DNA of 64,000 nucleotides from Fodinicola acaciae (GTDB lineage: Bacteria > Actinomycetota > Actinomycetes > Mycobacteriales > HKI-0501): positions 1,178,001 through 1,242,000 of the forward strand of contig NZ_WOTN01000003.1 of NCBI RefSeq assembly GCF_010993745.1. Reading direction: 5' to 3'. Both the position numbers and the translations under genes were made by a program. The notes below the pieces were generated by a model. That model did not search any database and had not been told where the DNA came from. It was given only the letters and a program-made list of their open reading frames with translations. Below, in pieces: positions 42,198-51,669 of this stretch (its first letter is position 1; each line of letters begins with the position of its first letter).

Positions 42198-43619
42198 ATG
42201 GCTATGTCACAAGCCGAGTTGCGTACGCTTTCCGACCAGGCGGCGCAGCGGGTGATGAACCAACCCGGCACGGTCAGCGGAAGCCGCGCCGGCTGGATGA
42301 TGATCTCCACGATCCTCATCGAGGCGTGGGATCTCTACTCGATCTCCTTCCTGCTGATCTTCATCAAGAAGGACTTCGGCAGCGACCCGCTGCTGATCGG
42401 CCTCGCCTCCGGCGCGGTGCAGCTCGGCGCGCTGCTCGGCTGCCTGGCTGGTGGCTGGATCGCCGACAAGTTCGGCCGTAAGAAGGTCTTCATCACCACG
42501 ATGATCCTGTTTGTGGTGCTGGCGCTGGCGCAGGGCTTCGTCACCAACATGTGGGAACTGATCATCATCCGGTTCCTGCTCGGTTTCCCGCTCGGCAGCG
42601 ACATTTCCTCCGGTTACGCGTACATCATGGAGGCGATGCCGCGCGGCAAGCGCGAGGTGATGGGCAACCGCTGGCAGGGCATGTTTGGCATCGGCGAGGT
42701 CATCGCGATCGCCATTATCACCCTGCTTTTTCTCACCGGAATGGACCACGAGCTGCTCTGGCGGGTCGGCCTGGCGCTCGGCGCCGTACCGGCACTGGCC
42801 CTGCTGATCGGCCGGCTGAACATCTCCGACACCGCGCTTTCGCTTATCCAGCGCGGAAAGTTCCGAAAAGCCAAACAGGTGTCGGAGCAGATGTTCGGCG
42901 ACTCGCTGGACATGCTGCCGGACCAGGACTTCCACCTCGAGCGGCCGCGTACGCGTGACTTCCTGAAGAGCATCTGGTCGGACGAGACGCGGCGGAAGGC
43001 CAGCATTTTCGCCTGGATCTCCAATGCCTGCCAGGGTGCCGAGTTTGGCGCGTTTGGCTTCTATCTGCCGACGATCCTGGTGGTGGTCGGCATTTCGAAG
43101 AACGACGTGGTCGCGACGAACGTGTTCACGCTCGGGATCTATTGCATCGCCGCGGTCTCCGGCTTCGTCGGGCCGGCGATCACCCCGAAGATCGGCCACC
43201 GCGGCATTTCGCAGTGGGGATACGGAATCGCCTTCGTTTCGTTGCTGCTGGCCGCGGTCGCGCTCTGGCTTGACCTCGGGATCCTGCTGCTGGTCGCCGC
43301 CGCGCTGATGATGTGGGGCCATTACTGGGACGCGTCCAACGGCATGACGATCACCTCGATGGTCGCACCGACCCGTTACAAGGGTACCGCGTCGGGTTTC
43401 GGCTATCTGTTCGTGAAGTTCGCCGCCTTCGTGACGCTGCTGCTGTTTCCGATCCTGCTGGCCGCGACCGGCCCGGCGCTGGCCACCGCGATCGTCTCGG
43501 TCATCTCGCTGGCCGGTTTCCTCGCGGCGCGTTTCATCCTGCCGGAGGTCTACGGCTATGTGGAGACCGAAAGCGGCGGCCTGACCGCCGAGACCCGTAC
43601 GGGCCAGGCCACCGCCTAG
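42198..43619 (+). CDS. MFS transporter, sugar-acid porter type
   Basis: The 473-residue protein has twelve hydrophobic segments and the MFS signature GGWIADKFGRKKVF after segment 2, with an acidic/aromatic EAWDLYSISF in segment 1 and RFLLGFPLGSD later. A central hydrophilic loop (about 220-265) separates the halves. It would import the sugar acid used by the adjacent dehydrogenase-dehydratase operon, with which it shares an operator. GGAGG precedes the start; ATG 42204 is an alternative. A family 1 palindrome follows. Confidence 0.85.
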   Translation: MAMSQAELRTLSDQAAQRVMNQPGTVSGSRAGWMMISTILIEAWDLYSISFLLIFIKKDFGSDPLLIGLASGAVQLGALLGCLAGGWIADKFGRKKVFITTMILFVVLALAQGFVTNMWELIIIRFLLGFPLGSDISSGYAYIMEAMPRGKREVMGNRWQGMFGIGEVIAIAIITLLFLTGMDHELLWRVGLALGAVPALALLIGRLNISDTALSLIQRGKFRKAKQVSEQMFGDSLDMLPDQDFHLERPRTRDFLKSIWSDETRRKASIFAWISNACQGAEFGAFGFYLPTILVVVGISKNDVVATNVFTLGIYCIAAVSGFVGPAITPKIGHRGISQWGYGIAFVSLLLAAVALWLDLGILLLVAAALMMWGHYWDASNGMTITSMVAPTRYKGTASGFGYLFVKFAAFVTLLLFPILLAATGPALATAIVSVISLAGFLAARFILPEVYGYVETESGGLTAETRTGQATA

Positions 43620-43631
43620 TACTACAGGTTT

Positions 43632-43678
43632 CGCATGGCCACCATGCGTGCGCTGGACGCACGCATGGTGGCCATGCG
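43632..43678. repeat. Palindrome family 1, copy 4
   Basis: Perfect 21-bp arms (43632-43652 and 43658-43678) surround the loop CTGGA. It lies between the convergent stops of the MFS gene (43619) and ppx (43684), five bases from the latter. Confidence 0.8.
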
Positions 43679-43683
43679 CGCAT

Positions 43684-44616
43684 TTACGCCAGTGCGTACG
43701 CGATGCCGTCGAGGATGTCGTGCTCGCTGGCGACCACCGACGCCGCCCCGACCTCGGCCATGAGTACGCGCAGGACGGTCGCGCCGCCGCCGATGACGTC
43801 GACGCGGCCGGGATGCATGACCGGCAGCGCGGCGCGTTCGGCGCGGGTGGCGGCCAGCAGCATCGACGTGACCTCGGCGACCTGCTCGTAGGTCGCCGTC
43901 GCGTGGTGGATCCGCGTCGCGTCGTAGGCCGGCAGGCCGAGCGCGATGGCGACGACCGTGGACACGGTGCCGGCGAGACCGACGAGCGTACGCGCCTGCG
44001 CCACCGGCACGGTCTGTCGTGCCTCGGCGATGGCGGCCACCACGTCGGCCTCGGCGGCGGCGATCTGCGCGGCGGTCGGCGGGTCGTCGTGCAGGTGGCG
44101 CTCGGTCAGCCGTACGCAGCCCACGTTGACCGACTTCGCGGCGGTGACGGTGTCGACGCCGAGCACCAGCTCGGTCGAGCCGCCACCGATGTCGGCGATC
44201 AGATACGGCGGCTGGCCGATGTTGGGCGGCAGGTCGCGTACGGCGCCGGCGAAGGACAGCCGGGCCTCCTGGTCGCCGGTGATGACCTCCGGGTCGACGC
44301 CGAGCACCGACCGCACCATCGCGGCGAAATCGTCGGCGTTGCCGGCGTCCCGGCTCGCCGAGGTGGCCACCATCCGGATCCGTTCGGCGCCTAGCCGGGA
44401 GATTTCCTCGGCATAGTCGCGCAAAGCCGTCTCGGTGCGGGCGATCGCGGCCGGCGCGAGCATCCCCGTACGGTCGACGCCTTCGCCGAGCCGGACGATC
44501 CGCATCTGCCGGGTCACGTCCGACAGCAACGCCCCGTTGAGGCCGACGTTTTCCACGTCCGCGACCAAAAGCCGGATCGAGTTGGTGCCGCAGTCGATCG
44601 CCGCCACGCGGGTCAT
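43684..44616 (-). CDS. ppx: Exopolyphosphatase/GppA phosphatase (Ppx2-type)
   Basis: The 310-residue protein has the ASKHA phosphate motifs AAIDCGTNSIRLLVADV near the start, the central YLIADIGGGSTELVLG near residue 130 and VGLAGTVSTVVAIALG. It hydrolyses inorganic polyphosphate or pppGpp; short single-module actinobacterial versions are often called Ppx2. It is the last gene of the conserved eno, ftsB-like, DUF501, ppx run, 33 bp after the DUF501 gene. GGAGG precedes its ATG. Confidence 0.88.
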   Translation of the reverse strand: MTRVAAIDCGTNSIRLLVADVENVGLNGALLSDVTRQMRIVRLGEGVDRTGMLAPAAIARTETALRDYAEEISRLGAERIRMVATSASRDAGNADDFAAMVRSVLGVDPEVITGDQEARLSFAGAVRDLPPNIGQPPYLIADIGGGSTELVLGVDTVTAAKSVNVGCVRLTERHLHDDPPTAAQIAAAEADVVAAIAEARQTVPVAQARTLVGLAGTVSTVVAIALGLPAYDATRIHHATATYEQVAEVTSMLLAATRAERAALPVMHPGRVDVIGGGATVLRVLMAEVGAASVVASEHDILDGIAYALA

Positions 44617-44649
44617 CGGGTTTCCTCCGCACTGTCCACAGTGGACGTT

Positions 44650-45138
44650 TCAGGCACAGTCCGGGCCGGGCCACCGGTCGGCGATCGCCTCGATCGCCTC
44701 GTCGCCGAACGGGTTGACGCCGGGACCGGCGGCCAGCGCGTGCGCCACGAGTACGTGCAGGCACTTCACCCGCTTTGGCATGCCACCGGCGGAAATCCCG
44801 TGGATCTCCGGTACGTCGCCGAGCTCGTAGCGGCGCGCCAGATAGCTCTCGTGCGCTCGCCGGTAAGCCGCCGCCAGCTCGTCGTCGACGGCCAGCCGGT
44901 CGGTCATCTCCCGCATGATGCCGGATGACTCGAGCGTGCTCACCGCGGTCACCGCGTGCGGACAGGTCAGGTAGTAGAGCGTCGGAAACGGCGTGCCGTC
45001 GGACAGCCGCGGGCTGGTCTCGACCACGCCCGGATGTCCGGCGGGACAACGAAAAACCACCGCACGCGCGCCGCGCGGCGGGCGGCCGAGCTGGTCGCCG
45101 ACCACCGCCAGGTCGGCCGCGCTGATCGGCGCGGTCAC
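44650..45138 (-). CDS. DUF501 domain protein
   Basis: The 162-residue protein has the DUF501 signatures RCPAGHPGVVETSPRL near residue 30, PTLYYLTCPHAVTAVSTLESSG near residue 51 and the cysteine-containing KRVKCLHVLVAHALAAG near residue 122. Function unknown, but it is nearly always located between the ftsB-like gene and ppx downstream of eno in actinobacteria. Its GTG overlaps the TGA of the ftsB-like gene. Confidence 0.9.
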   Translation of the reverse strand: MTAPISAADLAVVGDQLGRPPRGARAVVFRCPAGHPGVVETSPRLSDGTPFPTLYYLTCPHAVTAVSTLESSGIMREMTDRLAVDDELAAAYRRAHESYLARRYELGDVPEIHGISAGGMPKRVKCLHVLVAHALAAGPGVNPFGDEAIEAIADRWPGPDCA

Positions 45139-45707
45139 TTGGCGTGGTCCGCGCCGGCGATGCTGCCGGCGAGTTTTCCGTACCAGGGACCGGATCCGCT
45201 CGTGCCGCCAGCGCCACCGGCCGACTGGCCGGCCGGCGCGGCGCCGCCGACCACCACGAACGTCGTGTCGCCCGGCGTCACATACTGCAGCCGCTCACGC
45301 GCCTGCGCACGCACGTACGCCGGGTCGTTCCACCGGTCTTTTTCCTGCTGCAACTGGTTGATCCGCTTCTGTTGCGCGGCCTGCGACTGTTCCAGTTGGG
45401 CGATCTGGCTGCGCTGGGACAGATATTTCTGCACCGGATAGGCGAGCGTCAGCACCAGCAGGCACACCACGACCGCGAGGATCGCCGACCGGCCGGTGAG
45501 CCGGCCGCCGCGCCGCGGCAGCTCGCCGGCCGAGCTGGGGCTGGTCCGCCGCTGCCGCGCCGGCCGGGCCATGGACGGCACCCGGCCGGTGGTGCGCTGC
45601 TGCTCGTCGGCGCGACCGCGTCCGGACCGCGGGCCGGGCGGCTGCTGGCTGCCTGGCGTACGGCGGCTGGTGCCGGTGGTCCGGCGGCCCGGGCGCGGCT
45701 GCGTCAT
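45135..45707 (-). CDS. FtsB/DivIC septum-formation initiator family protein
   Basis: The 190-residue protein has a long Arg/Pro/Ser-rich cytosolic N-terminus (about 1-70), a single transmembrane helix (about 74-93), then an extracytoplasmic coiled coil (QIAQLEQSQAAQQKRINQLQQEKDRWNDPAYVRAQARERLQYV) and a Gly-rich end. This is the DivIC/FtsB layout of a divisome stabiliser that works with FtsL and FtsQ. It lies 8 bp after eno, as in other actinobacteria. Confidence 0.88.
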   Translation of the reverse strand: MTQPRPGRRTTGTSRRTPGSQQPPGPRSGRGRADEQQRTTGRVPSMARPARQRRTSPSSAGELPRRGGRLTGRSAILAVVVCLLVLTLAYPVQKYLSQRSQIAQLEQSQAAQQKRINQLQQEKDRWNDPAYVRAQARERLQYVTPGDTTFVVVGGAAPAGQSAGGAGGTSGSGPWYGKLAGSIAGADHAK

Positions 45708-45715
45708 GCCTGCTC

Positions 45716-47104
<1,389 letters not shown>

Positions 47105-47158
47105 TCACCTGGATGGCCCGGGGCTGTGTCGGACACACCCGTTCCAAGATCAACTTCT

Positions 47159-47172
47159 ATGTTTGCAAACAT
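47159..47172. promoter_or_regulatory. 14-bp palindrome ATGTTTGCAAACAT near the element's left border
   Basis: A perfect AT-rich palindrome 61 bp before the recombinase start. It may belong to the attachment site or be a regulator site. No second copy is seen at the right end. Confidence 0.35.
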
Positions 47173-47185
47173 TCCCCACGAACCC

Positions 47186-47213
47186 ACCCCCCACCCTAGC
47201 GGGGGTCTTTTTT
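47186..47213 (+). terminator. Intrinsic terminator with T-tract just before the recombinase gene
   Basis: ACCCCC / GGGGGT (47186-47191 and 47201-47206) form a stem followed by TCTTTTTT. A T-tailed terminator is rare in this window. It ends 20 bp before the recombinase ATG, so it would stop transcription entering from outside the element. Confidence 0.7.
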
Positions 47214-47232
47214 GTGACTCATACTGGCTGAC

Positions 47233-48780
47233 ATGGGACGGAAGACGGACGTTAACGCAGGTCAGGACCCCGAGCAACCGCCGGTTCTCGACTCCTACGG
47301 CCGGTTGAGCAAGGTCCCGGAGACTGGGGAGCTGGAGAAGGTCGAGACGCAATGGGCGGACAACCGCAAGGTGATCGAACGTCTAGGCGGCGTGCTCGGT
47401 GAGGAACTGTCCGACGGAATGTCGGCTTGGCGGAAAGGCGCGAAGCGGCCAGGATGGGAGCGGCTGCTCGAGCGGGTGAAGTCCGGCGAGTCGCAGGGAA
47501 TCGTCGTCTGGCATACAGACCGGTTGTTCCGCCAGCCGCGCGACCTTGAAGCGCTGATTGACTTGGCGGACAAGGGGTTCACCGTCGCATCCGCGCATGG
47601 CGCGCGGGACCTGTCCGACCCGGATGACCGGTTCATCCTGCGTATCGAGGTGGCGCACGCTGCGCGGTCCAGCGATGACACGTCGCGGCGGATTAAGCGG
47701 CGGTTTGCGACCTTTCGCGAGCAGGGCCGGCCGTCGACAGGCGGCGCGCGACCGTTCGGCTTTCCAGGGCTGGAACCATTGCCGCGCGGCGCGGACGGCA
47801 AGCCCATACCGCTGGAAGAGGGCGAAGAACGCCAGCAGGTGCCTGACCACATAGTGGAAGCTGAGCGGGAAGCGATTCGGGAGAACGCCAAGCAGTTGAT
47901 CGCAGGTGTATCGCTGGGCGCGCGAACCAGGGCGTGGAATGAGGCGGGTATCCGTACGGTCGCCGGCCGGGAGTGGACGCCGGAGATGATGCGGAAAACG
48001 ATGATGCGTCCGGCCCTGGGCGGACACATCGTGTACGAGGGCAAGGTGGTCGGCAAGATCCCCGGCAAGCCGATCCTGGACAAGCGCACCTACGACCGGC
48101 TGCAAGCGTTGTTTGCCGGCCGGAAACGCGGCCGTGTGGCGGGCGAGGTTGGGCAGCGGTACGTAGGCAGCGGAATTCTCCGCTGCGGCAACGACGGGTG
48201 CGGAATCAAGTTGACCGGTCACGCGAAAGGTCCGGGCGTCTACGAGGACGGTTCGCCGCGCTCAGCGTACTGCTGCTACACGGATCGGCGGGGATGCGGC
48301 AAGGTCCAGATCGACCGGTACAAGACAGACAAGGAGCTGCGTCTCTTCACCATCGCGCGCCTGTCTGATCCTCGGCATGCGTCCACGTTGACAGCTGTAC
48401 GGTCGCGGGTGTCCGAGCGGCTGGCGTGGCTCAACGCAGAAATCAAGACGATTAGCGATCTCCAGAAGGGACTAGCCGCGAAGCTGGGGCGTCGGCAGAT
48501 CACCGAGGAAGCGTTTGACGAAGGCAATCGACCCCTCGCCGAAGACCTAGCGAAGTACACGGAGGAGCGCGACGGGTTAGACGCCAAGACGCCAATCGGA
48601 ACCGCTGGCGTCGCCGATCCCGATCAGTTGGCGGCTGAGTGGGATAACGCGGACGTGAGCCATCGCCGCGCGATGCTCCTACAGGCGATCGGCCGCGACC
48701 GGTTAGTGGTCAGGCCGCGACAGGCTAAGGGTCGGCCCCGGTTCGACCGTGATCGTATACGACTGCTTGAGAGCAAATGA
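47233..48780 (+). CDS. Large serine recombinase (site-specific integrase)
   Basis: The 515-residue protein has an N-terminal resolvase domain with the nucleophile S26 in SYGRLSK, the arginines in DGMSAWRKGAKRPGW and VVWHTDRLFRQPRDL, a recombinase domain (about 180-330, GRPSTGGARPFGF ... GIRTVAGREWTPEMMRKTM), a zinc ribbon with cysteine pairs CGNDGC and CCYTDRRGCG, and a coiled-coil C-terminus. Such enzymes insert and excise elements without long homology. Only 20 bp separates it from a terminator, so its promoter must be inside that gap or it is read through in the circular form. No strong ribosome site is visible. Confidence 0.92.
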   Translation: MGRKTDVNAGQDPEQPPVLDSYGRLSKVPETGELEKVETQWADNRKVIERLGGVLGEELSDGMSAWRKGAKRPGWERLLERVKSGESQGIVVWHTDRLFRQPRDLEALIDLADKGFTVASAHGARDLSDPDDRFILRIEVAHAARSSDDTSRRIKRRFATFREQGRPSTGGARPFGFPGLEPLPRGADGKPIPLEEGEERQQVPDHIVEAEREAIRENAKQLIAGVSLGARTRAWNEAGIRTVAGREWTPEMMRKTMMRPALGGHIVYEGKVVGKIPGKPILDKRTYDRLQALFAGRKRGRVAGEVGQRYVGSGILRCGNDGCGIKLTGHAKGPGVYEDGSPRSAYCCYTDRRGCGKVQIDRYKTDKELRLFTIARLSDPRHASTLTAVRSRVSERLAWLNAEIKTISDLQKGLAAKLGRRQITEEAFDEGNRPLAEDLAKYTEERDGLDAKTPIGTAGVADPDQLAAEWDNADVSHRRAMLLQAIGRDRLVVRPRQAKGRPRFDRDRIRLLESK

Positions 48781-48882
48781 CCTTTCAAGCAGCGCTGGAC
48801 CGTAGACCGACGCAACACAGGTCCGGCGTCCGTGCGGAGTACGACGTCAGCAGTTCGCTGGCACGCGGTATCGAGGCCGGCT

Positions 48883-49995
48883 TTATGGCGCTTGTCGATT
48901 CTGCTCTGCTTGGTAGCGTTCCTCTGCGGCATTTACGCTCTCATCGCCCGCTGCAAACGCTTTGTATCCAGCCGTGACTAGCTCCTGGACGGCCTTCATG
49001 GCGACCAAGTCCCTGGGATCTATTGGAGCGAGTGCACATACGTGCGTGGAGAAACACTGGGCGACTGACCCGAGCGCCATACCAGCAGGCTCGGCAAGCC
49101 CGATATTGGTACGGCCGTAGAGGTAGCCGACCTTGTCCCCTCGTCGCATAACGTTCAGGATCGCGTCTTTAGCGTCGGAGTGAATGTGATGGCTAGCCAA
49201 TTTGTAGTAAGTGCGCAAGTGCGAGACTCCGGCGATTTTCTCGAGATCCGAGAATCGCGGCGACTTCTTTCCACCGATACCCGCCGCCCAGCCGTAGGAC
49301 GTTGCATACTCTGGTCCATATTTCGAGATTACTTCGTCGCGTAGTCTTTTGAGTTCCGCCATCTCGCTGTCACTAAACTTCTCCTCTCCGAGTTTGGCGG
49401 CGTCTCTTTGATATATGAGTGCGTCCGAATAATTAAGGACATAGTGATGCTCAATGTAGCGCCTCGGCAGGTCTTCAAAGCCTTCCTTGCTGGAGTATTC
49501 GCCGAGTACGATCGCGGTAACGGCGATCTCGTGTAGCGTTCGGCAACGAGCCAAGCCGCCCATGGCAAAGCCTCCAGAAAGAAGGTGATGAACTTCGAAA
49601 GCCACTCGGCAGCACCGGGCGTTGAGCCCCGCCAACGCTTCTACCAACGGACCACCCGTTTCTCGTGATTTCCTGTCAGTCAGTTCGGCTCCGCATTCGT
49701 AGTACACACTGGCTACGGCGTAGAGGATGTCAAGACCATCGCCCCAATGCCTCCGCAATCGTGTCTCGAATCGCTGGTTATCTCGGCGATGCCTTTTATG
49801 GTTAGCCTTGTTGTCTATTATCGTTCTCGCAACGCGGGGTCCACTGGAATCCAATTGTTCCATATATATCTTTAGCGCCGTCGTGGCCGCCACATCTGGG
49901 AGCAAGCCACCGCGGATTAAACGCTCAGTCGTTTGCGCAAGTAATTCCAACGCACCTTCTTCTGAGAACGGGTCATGCATATGTCTGCGAGCCAT
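48883..49995 (-). CDS. DUF5677 domain protein (cargo)
   Basis: The 370-residue protein contains the DUF5677 pattern GLARCRTLHEIAVTAIVLGEY near residue 150, followed by the LPRRYIEHHYVLNYSDALIYQ helix and a later YGPEYATSYGWAAG segment. It is predicted helical and soluble. The family's activity is unknown; members are frequent in accessory regions and have been noted near defence genes. The local sequence is clearly less GC-rich than the rest of the window and contains no CGTACG, so it is probably a late addition to the element. Confidence 0.7.
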   Translation of the reverse strand: MARRHMHDPFSEEGALELLAQTTERLIRGGLLPDVAATTALKIYMEQLDSSGPRVARTIIDNKANHKRHRRDNQRFETRLRRHWGDGLDILYAVASVYYECGAELTDRKSRETGGPLVEALAGLNARCCRVAFEVHHLLSGGFAMGGLARCRTLHEIAVTAIVLGEYSSKEGFEDLPRRYIEHHYVLNYSDALIYQRDAAKLGEEKFSDSEMAELKRLRDEVISKYGPEYATSYGWAAGIGGKKSPRFSDLEKIAGVSHLRTYYKLASHHIHSDAKDAILNVMRRGDKVGYLYGRTNIGLAEPAGMALGSVAQCFSTHVCALAPIDPRDLVAMKAVQELVTAGYKAFAAGDESVNAAEERYQAEQNRQAP

Positions 49996-50200
49996 CGGAT
50001 AATGCTACAATGTCCTCGGCCCAAAATAGGTGACTTCCGGCTCGGCTGACCATCCGAGCCTCCCGAAGTAGCAGATCATTTAGAAGCGTGTCAACTGATC
50101 GGCCGATCTCGGATGCTGCACAAGTCGCCATCAGCGGCTTTGTTTCGACCGTAAGCTCTGGCATTACATGGTTCAGGCCGCCCGCGACGGCCGAACGTAG

Positions 50201-50497
50201 CTACGGTGACCGGCCGGCTTGTCGTTCGCCACCCGCATCCGACAAATCGGGGCGCACATCCGTGCTTACGGGTTCGTTGAAGGCCGACGATGGTTGACGA
50301 CTCAGCCAGCCTAATCGCCAATCCGCCTTCCAAAGGCATGCATATGCCCGGATGATGCTCGGTCGTTCGATAGGTGTCGAGCCGCGTAATGCGATGACGA
50401 GCCCGATGACCTTCAGTAAGCCACCAACGGCCGTGGCGACGGCAACTGCGATGAGAGGCAAGAACAACTCTGGACGTGCCACGATGAGATCCCACAT
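50201..50497 (-). CDS. Small single-TM membrane protein, hypothetical
   Basis: The 98-residue protein starts at ATG 50495-50497 with GAGGAG eight bases upstream. It has one strong hydrophobic segment (about 10-40: LFLPLIAVAVATAVGGLLKVIGLVIAL) and a polar tail ending in a Gly/Ser/Asp-rich stretch. The frame is open upstream to 50740 but those codons lack protein-like features. Function unknown; small membrane proteins in such elements may act in exclusion or spread. Confidence 0.5.
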   Translation of the reverse strand: MWDLIVARPELFLPLIAVAVATAVGGLLKVIGLVIALRGSTPIERPSIIRAYACLWKADWRLGWLSRQPSSAFNEPVSTDVRPDLSDAGGERQAGRSP

Positions 50498-50950
50498 ACC
50501 CCGGCTCCTCAATGGGACTGAGCCGAGGATGTAGGGCAGCCTCGGCTCAGCCAGCGCACAGCGCTGCTGAACAGAGGTCCTGCCCGCCGACCCGGTAAGG
50601 AACTCGTTGAACATGTCGCGAATAGGTGGTGCAGGGTCTTGCGCGCGCGGCATGACGTAGCTAACCAGGTCCGGGTCGGTGGACCACTGCTCCGCCGTGC
50701 CAGGCAGCCAGATGTGGTGGACTGCTACCACCGCATGCACTCATCCTGGCTGGGTTTACGCGACGAGATCAATACATCTCTTCGCACCGCCGCGCTCTCC
50801 ACTTTGCACTGTATCGCATGTCAAGGATGTGGCCATCTCGTTCCCTGGGCCGATCGATACGAGAGGAATCGTCAGCTATAAGTAGGGCCGGTGCCGACCA
50901 CGGTGGGTTGGCACCGGCCGCCGCCGGACGTACGCCGGAAGAGGCGGGCG
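50498..50950. other. 453-bp gap between small membrane gene and the transfer operon end
   Basis: I see no supported gene. The only clear structure is the hairpin at 50886-50919. Several frames are open but have no ribosome site and no protein-like pattern. Confidence 0.5.
50886..50919. terminator. Stem-loop terminator at the end of the minus-strand transfer operon
   Basis: GGCCGGTGCC (50886-50895) pairs perfectly with GGCACCGGCC (50910-50919) around a 14-nt loop. It is 31 bp past the TAA at 50951, so it probably ends transcription of the translocase operon. Confidence 0.7.
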
Positions 50951-51247
50951 TTAGGCGAGCTTGTCCTTTCGATTTTCTTGCGCGCGACGGTAGTCATCGA
51001 TGCTGTCCAGAATGGTGGCTACGGCGTGGATCTGTTCGTCGGTCAGCGGCGGGAGTGTGGCGCAGATCTTGGCCCAGTGCTGGAAAGCCTCGGTATCGGC
51101 AATCGATTCGCTTTCCAGCTTGGGATTCGGGTTGCCCCTCCCGCTGGTCGCCGCTCGGTGCGGCGCCTGCTGTCGACTACGTCGTCTTTGCTGCGTTCCT
51201 TTGCTGTCGGGTGCCTCCCTGGGGTCGGATGGTGGCGTGCTCGTGGG
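50951..51247 (-). CDS. Small ORF with no canonical start, in frame with the upstream gene's TGA
   Basis: After the TGA at 51248-51250 of the upstream gene, the same frame stays open for 98 codons and ends at TAA 50951. It is protein-like: a Ser/Pro/Arg-rich start (PPSDPREAPDSKGTQQRRRS) and a folded-looking acidic end (ESIADTEAFQHWAKICATLPPLTDEQIHAVATILDSIDD, written here only in part as motifs). There is no ATG or GTG in frame. A GTG overlapping the TGA is in another frame and gives only 24 codons. Options are TGA readthrough, a non-standard start (CTG at the LESES segment), or a mutation that split one gene. Confidence 0.5.
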   Translation of the reverse strand, partial: PTSTPPSDPREAPDSKGTQQRRRSRQQAPHRAATSGRGNPNPKLESESIADTEAFQHWAKICATLPPLTDEQIHAVATILDSIDDYRRAQENRKDKLA

Positions 51248-51526
51248 TCACCTCCTCCGGTCGTCGTGCAGGCGCGCGGCGTTGTGCGCTTGGCGGATGC
51301 GGCGTGCGTAGTTCAGGACGTGGCGGCCGGTGCGGAGCCGGCGGCCGGTGCCTTGGCAGGGTGGGCATTCGCGCATGGACAGGCCGAAGGTGGAGCGCAC
51401 GCGGCCGGTGCCTTGGCAGCGTCCGCAGTGTTTGAACGGCCGGCTGTGACAGGTGCGGATGTAACCGAGCGTGATCAGCACCGGTGCGAGGATGATCGCG
51501 ATAGTAAGGAGCGTGGTCAGGGTCAA
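51248..51526 (-). CDS. Small membrane protein with DnaJ-like cysteine repeats
   Basis: The 92-residue protein has one N-terminal hydrophobic segment (about 5-25) and two CxxCxGTGR motifs (HCGRCQGTGR near residue 35 and CPPCQGTGR near residue 55) like half of a DnaJ zinc centre. It starts at TTG 51524-51526 with CTGGAGG upstream; the ATG-less frame is open further back but without features. Proteins of this layout are common in actinomycete conjugative elements near the translocase; function unknown. It ends with RRR-TGA, and the same frame continues open beyond the stop. Confidence 0.65.
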   Translation of the reverse strand: MTLTTLLTIAIILAPVLITLGYIRTCHSRPFKHCGRCQGTGRVRSTFGLSMRECPPCQGTGRRLRTGRHVLNYARRIRQAHNAARLHDDRRR

Positions 51527-51620
51527 GATTCGCCTCCAGGGCGGGTTTTCGGGGCTAGTCCGCGGTTGTCTGCTATCCGCTAAACCGCAGGCCAGCATGG
51601 GTTTTGGGTGCTAGCAGGGG

Positions 51621-51656
51621 TGCTATCGATAGCAGTCGGGGCTGCTATCGATAGCA
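51621..51656. repeat. Two tandem 14-bp palindromes TGCTATCGATAGCA
   Basis: Identical copies at 51621-51634 and 51643-51656 are separated by 8 bp, so their centres are 22 bp apart (about two helix turns). A shorter palindrome TGCTAGCA lies at 51609-51616. They are between the translocase stop (51670) and the start of the next gene, and could be an operator, a partition-like site or a translocase-recognition site. Confidence 0.7.
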
Positions 51657-51669
51657 CCCGATCTGTGGG

